Program-made: the position numbers and the translations under genes
The notes under the pieces: generated by a model
Database searches by the model: none
Seen by the model: the letters and a program-made list of their open reading frames with translations, nothing else
Told to the model about the DNA's origin: nothing
NCBI GenBank assembly: GCA_030052745.1
Contig: JANBVO010000105.1
Span: forward strand, 1 to 22,660
From: Pleurostoma richardsiae
Lineage: Eukaryota > Ascomycota > Sordariomycetes > Calosphaeriales > Pleurostomataceae
DNA: 22,660 bases
Direction of reading: 5' to 3'
Part shown: piece after piece, positions 19,724-22,660 of the stretch
Numbering within the stretch: position 1 is the stretch's first letter
How the letters are laid out: every line of letters begins with the position of its first letter

Positions 19724-21196
19724 CTCACAAGCTTCGTTGGGGTTTATTTGCTAACTTAGCTTTTCTGGACAGAAATATGCCTCTACTCGGTCGCCCTTCT
19801 GTTGATAAATCCGATACTGTAGTTACCTGTACCAGCCGGCAACAGTTTATCTTGAGCGCCATCTCGCCACCGCCCGCTCACGTACATGCCGTTTAGTTTT
19901 TGTACGCGCCACTCACGAACCTCCACGCCCTTGTCATCGGTGGCAAGGATGATGCTGCTGTCTATGAACTTCTGTATGAGGACGTGGCCTTCCTGAGACC
20001 GAAGCTAAGATTGATAACGTCTCTGCTCGTGAACGCCAAGACATCTCCACCCTCACTCACGTTCCCCTTGGCTCAATGCTAGAGTTGGAAGGCTGATCTA
20101 GCGGAGCCATCTCGGCAATACTGGGACTTTCTGAAGGTGGGCTGGCCGGATAGTTGAACTGCTTTTCCCCACCGCCTCTTCGCCCTTTCCTGGGTCTTGT
20201 ACTTGACCAAGATGCGGCAATATAGTCGCAAAGTCGTCATGGGTTTATGGGCGAGAAGTCTCAACTAATGTGACAAACACTCATATTTCCTTCACCATCA
20301 TTGTCATATATTGGCAAGGAGACCAGATCCTAGGAGGCTAGATCTTGGGACACCCTAGCTCAGTGGATACACCCGTGATCGAAAGATTGCAAAGCTGAAA
20401 AGGGACGTGATTGGACCAAGATGAGTATCGAAGACTGGCCTGACAAATTCATAGTCTTCGCGTCTAGGCTCTCTCGTCGCACTTATGCTGGCAACGGGAG
20501 CCCCTCCTCCCTCCTCCCCCTTTTTTTTTTCCCGGACAGCCATGTTCGAGTACAACGCTGTAACGGGGACGGAGCCGAACATCTTTGTTGCTCTCACTTC
20601 AACCTGATGCGAAGCATCCACGAGGAGTCCACGACGCCGGTTTGAGTCTGAACTTTCTGCTGCCCGTTTTCTTTCTGCGATTATGCCATGTTGCTGTGCT
20701 GCATTCGCCATTTGTCCCTCACTTGCGAGAGTGAAGTCATGGGCTGCTCACCCACATATCCTGCACAACGGGTTTTAAGGTCCGGTTTCGTTACTTAGTA
20801 AGAACTTCTAAGTGCGATGAAAAGATCTATCAGAAGCTATGGGAACATCCCTCACTACATACCCTGGGGCGCCTTTGAATACAACTATTGTATCTCTCGC
20901 TTAAGTTGGGACGCACTTTGATGACAAAACACGTCCATGTACAGATAGCCGGGCTCCGCAGTATGGTCTTGCTCTTGGTTAGTCTGGACAGCACTATCAT
21001 ACTCTTGGGATACCGCCTAAACCTGCCAACTGTCCTAGTCTGTATGAGAAGCGCTCAACGTATATTCACATCCAGCCTTCGCGGTCAGAGGCTTGTAGAT
21101 ATGAAGGAAAATGGTCGTAGGATCAAGGGCTTCGGCCACCGTTTAAGTCTAAAATGGCCGGCAAAAACTGGTTGAGATCTAAAACGAACCCCGAAT
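19724..21196. other. Long stretch without a confident gene
   Basis: A 118-codon ATG frame on the reverse strand (20711-20355) starts MANAAQQHGIIAERKRAAES and crosses the pyrimidine tract at 20501-20533, which gives it a Lys/Glu/Gly run; it is weakly plausible at best. Plus-strand frames at 19900-20082 (LHALVIGGKDDAAVYELLYE) and 20888-21175 use non-ATG starts and lack recognisable domains. I see no RNA gene. Confidence 0.3.
20501..20533. repeat. 33-nt pure pyrimidine tract ending in T10
   Basis: CCCCTCCTCCCTCCTCCCCC is followed by ten T and CCC without a purine. It could form a triplex or act as a core-promoter pyrimidine element; no gene start nearby supports the latter. Confidence 0.8.
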
Positions 21197-21430
21197 ATGT
21201 GGAAATGTGCCTTTCAAGTGGGAAATATTTTCTGCTGCAAGCGCTTCAGCCGTTCCGACAACTGGCGGTCGCATGTCGAACTGCACACCAAGGAGACCGG
21301 CAGGACCCCCTACGTTCCCGAGGTCAAAGCGGCTCTTGAGCAGGAGCGGGCCGAGCTGGAGGAGCGGCTGTCAGCTGCCCGACGTCCGGACAAGGTCAGT
21401 CGGCGTTCGGGACGGAGAGATACACAGTGA
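21197..21430 (+). pseudogene. Degenerate C2H2 zinc-finger fragment with coiled-coil extension
   Basis: From ATG 21197 the frame reads WKCAFQVGNIFCCKRFSRSD then NWRSHVELHTKETGRTPYVP, followed by the helical, charged VKAALEQERAELEERLSAAR. The H-x-x-x-H-like end (HVELH) and FSRSDNW core are those of a C2H2 finger. The Cys pair is abnormal: adjacent CC, or a C-x9-C spacing, instead of C-x2-C. A GT after RRPDK (21395) is a plausible donor, but no acceptor giving a long continuation was found. About 400 bp downstream a short open stretch (TLRTQIERLRSPENDIDSLQ, near 21820-21925) has a similar charged helical character and could be a remnant of the same gene. Probably a broken transcription-factor-like gene. 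Confidence 0.45.
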
Positions 21431-22525
21431 GAATAACTCGTTCCTTGTTTGCTGCCACGGGATCCTTGGACTCCAGCTTGGACTGGGTCCGAGGGACGCA
21501 GCAGACGCTCCATGTAATACTAGAAGTGGGAATTGGGAGTTTTTGACGAGAAGGGAGGATGATACGAGACCCGTAGCAATTATTCTATAATTCAATTCTC
21601 CAGGACGAGTGATTAGCTCAGCGCGGCTAGCAAAGATGTGCCATTGCAGTGAGCCGACGCGTGGATGACACGCAGTGAGGGACCGTGATCTGGCAGCAGC
21701 GGGAGAGTGTGTAGAGGCGGCACGTCTAAGGACCACGCGCGTCCACACACGCACCCGGTAGCTTCCAGCCTAAAGCTTGTACTCGGCGTACCTACCAGTA
21801 CGCGCACGTCAGGCACGTTGAGGACTCAGATCGAGCGTCTGCGCTCGCCGGAGAATGACATTGACTCACTGCAGCGGATAGAAGAGCATGCCGCTATGGC
21901 AGGGTTAAAGAATCATAGGAGATGATGACGTACACATCCCACGCAGTCTTTCAGAGCTAGCAGCATTAGCAGAGGTACCACAGAGATCACCATGATCGGC
22001 TTCAGCAGGAGGTGCGTACCACGGGCGCTTCTGAGCTCGCGTCTCTGACATACCACAGGGCCGATGCAGGTCAAGGCGCTCTACCCCGAGGAGTCTCGAA
22101 GGCTACAGGCAAGGCTGGCAGGACAGCAAGCACATTGACGTCAGGCGGAAACAGGTGGGTTATGGCTGCGAGGCTGACAAAGAACAATGCCGGACTGCAC
22201 CTGCTGGTCGGTCATGATCACGCTGTAAACAGTATAGACACGTGCCCGGACGTCCGTCCATCCCGTCTAGCTATGACGCATCACATTAGCATTCTAATAG
22301 TGCATGTCTAAAATACGTACGAATGAGACTTCTCGCTCGTCTCGCTCTCTGCAGTGCGAAGCATCTGGTGCGCATGGCCGGAAGGGCAGCCGCAGCTGTG
22401 TAGTTGGCCATTGTGCTCGAAGCCGCCAGTCATTGGCGCTGCTGACGCGCAGGGCCGCCTGACAAATTCTCGCCTCGGCAGGTCGCGCTGACGTGTCCCC
22501 TCACGTGCCCTATCGCGTGATCCAG
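21431..22525. other. Possible relic of the zinc-finger gene, otherwise unassigned
   Basis: Short coding-like pieces appear in changing frames: IERLRSPENDIDSLQRIEEH ending at 21925, SELAALAEVPQRSP around 21950-21990, and ALYPEESRRLQARLAGQQAH near 22078-22137. Between them lies a good intron-like segment starting GTGCGTACC near 22010 and ending CCACAG near 22057, with a CTGAC branch-like site. I could not join them into one frame. The right part becomes GC-rich with no recognisable feature. Confidence 0.3.
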
Positions 22526-22660
22526 ATGTCGCGCGTCTCGACTGCACACCGCCGATCGATACACGGCGAGGAATGTCTCGCACACCACAAGCCTGAATTG
22601 TCTCGACTAGATTACGAGCTCACACTACACGGCGAGGGACGTCCTGTGCCTCCCCGGAAG
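22526..22660 (+). CDS. Possible start of an ORF running off the right edge
   Basis: From ATG 22526 the frame is open for 45 codons to the window end: MSRVSTAHRRSIHGEECLAH, then ELSRLDYELTLHGEGRPVPP. It is rich in His, Arg and Glu and has no recognised motif. The two HGE pieces come from a 12-bp direct repeat. Coding status cannot be judged without the next few hundred bases. Confidence 0.2.
   Translation, partial: MSRVSTAHRRSIHGEECLAHHKPELSRLDYELTLHGEGRPVPPRK
22560..22637. repeat. 12-bp direct repeat TACACGGCGAGG, 66 bp apart
   Basis: Copies lie at 22560-22571 and 22626-22637; the bases after each copy (AATGTC and GACGTC) are also similar. The 66-bp spacing is a multiple of three. Confidence 0.7.

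Noticed and set aside
20350-20420. tRNA-like TAGCTCAGTGGATA segment
   Set aside because: There is no matching acceptor stem and no GGTTCGA T-loop at the right distance.
21606-21640. TTAGCTCAGCGCGG resembling a tRNA D-arm
   Set aside because: No anticodon arm or T-arm follows.

Overview
This window looks like an accessory stretch of a filamentous ascomycete (Pezizomycotina) genome. The evidence is the many short 43-69 bp GT-AG introns, the fungal families present (GH47 alpha-mannosidase, FRE-type metalloreductase, fungal pseudokinases, ankyrin protein, Tad1/LINE-type RNase H) and loose packing with many gene relics. I cannot name the genus from sequence alone. No rRNA, CRISPR array, complete tRNA or telomere repeat was seen.

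Left part (1-4.6 kb): a small reverse-strand ORF; a 17-bp minisatellite with two interleaved unit types and one inverted unit at its edge; a 5'-truncated non-LTR retrotransposon end (RNase H plus zinc knuckle); reverse-strand fragments of a surface-type protein interrupted by stops; repeat debris; and an intact reverse-strand ORF for a coiled-coil protein. Middle (4.9-13.5 kb): two divergent decayed pseudokinase genes that share both intron positions, a four-exon ferric/cupric reductase-like gene, an ankyrin-repeat gene, a 32-bp perfect inverted repeat and a well-preserved class I alpha-1,2-mannosidase. Right part (13.9-22.66 kb): a frameshifted alpha/beta hydrolase with Cys at the nucleophile position, a small intronless conserved-looking protein, a five-exon secreted Cys-rich/Ser-Thr-rich protein that no single ORF reveals, a two-exon multi-pass membrane protein, a degenerate C2H2 zinc-finger fragment, and an ORF that may run off the right edge.

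The best-supported working genes are the reductase (iron/copper reduction at a membrane), the GH47 mannosidase (N-glycan trimming in the secretory pathway), the ankyrin protein and the 118-aa small protein. There is no clear biosynthetic cluster or shared pathway. The genes face both ways and are mixed with relics, which fits a fast-evolving accessory region better than one dedicated system. Exon models were made by eye from splice signals, frame continuity and family motifs; no search or computation was run.
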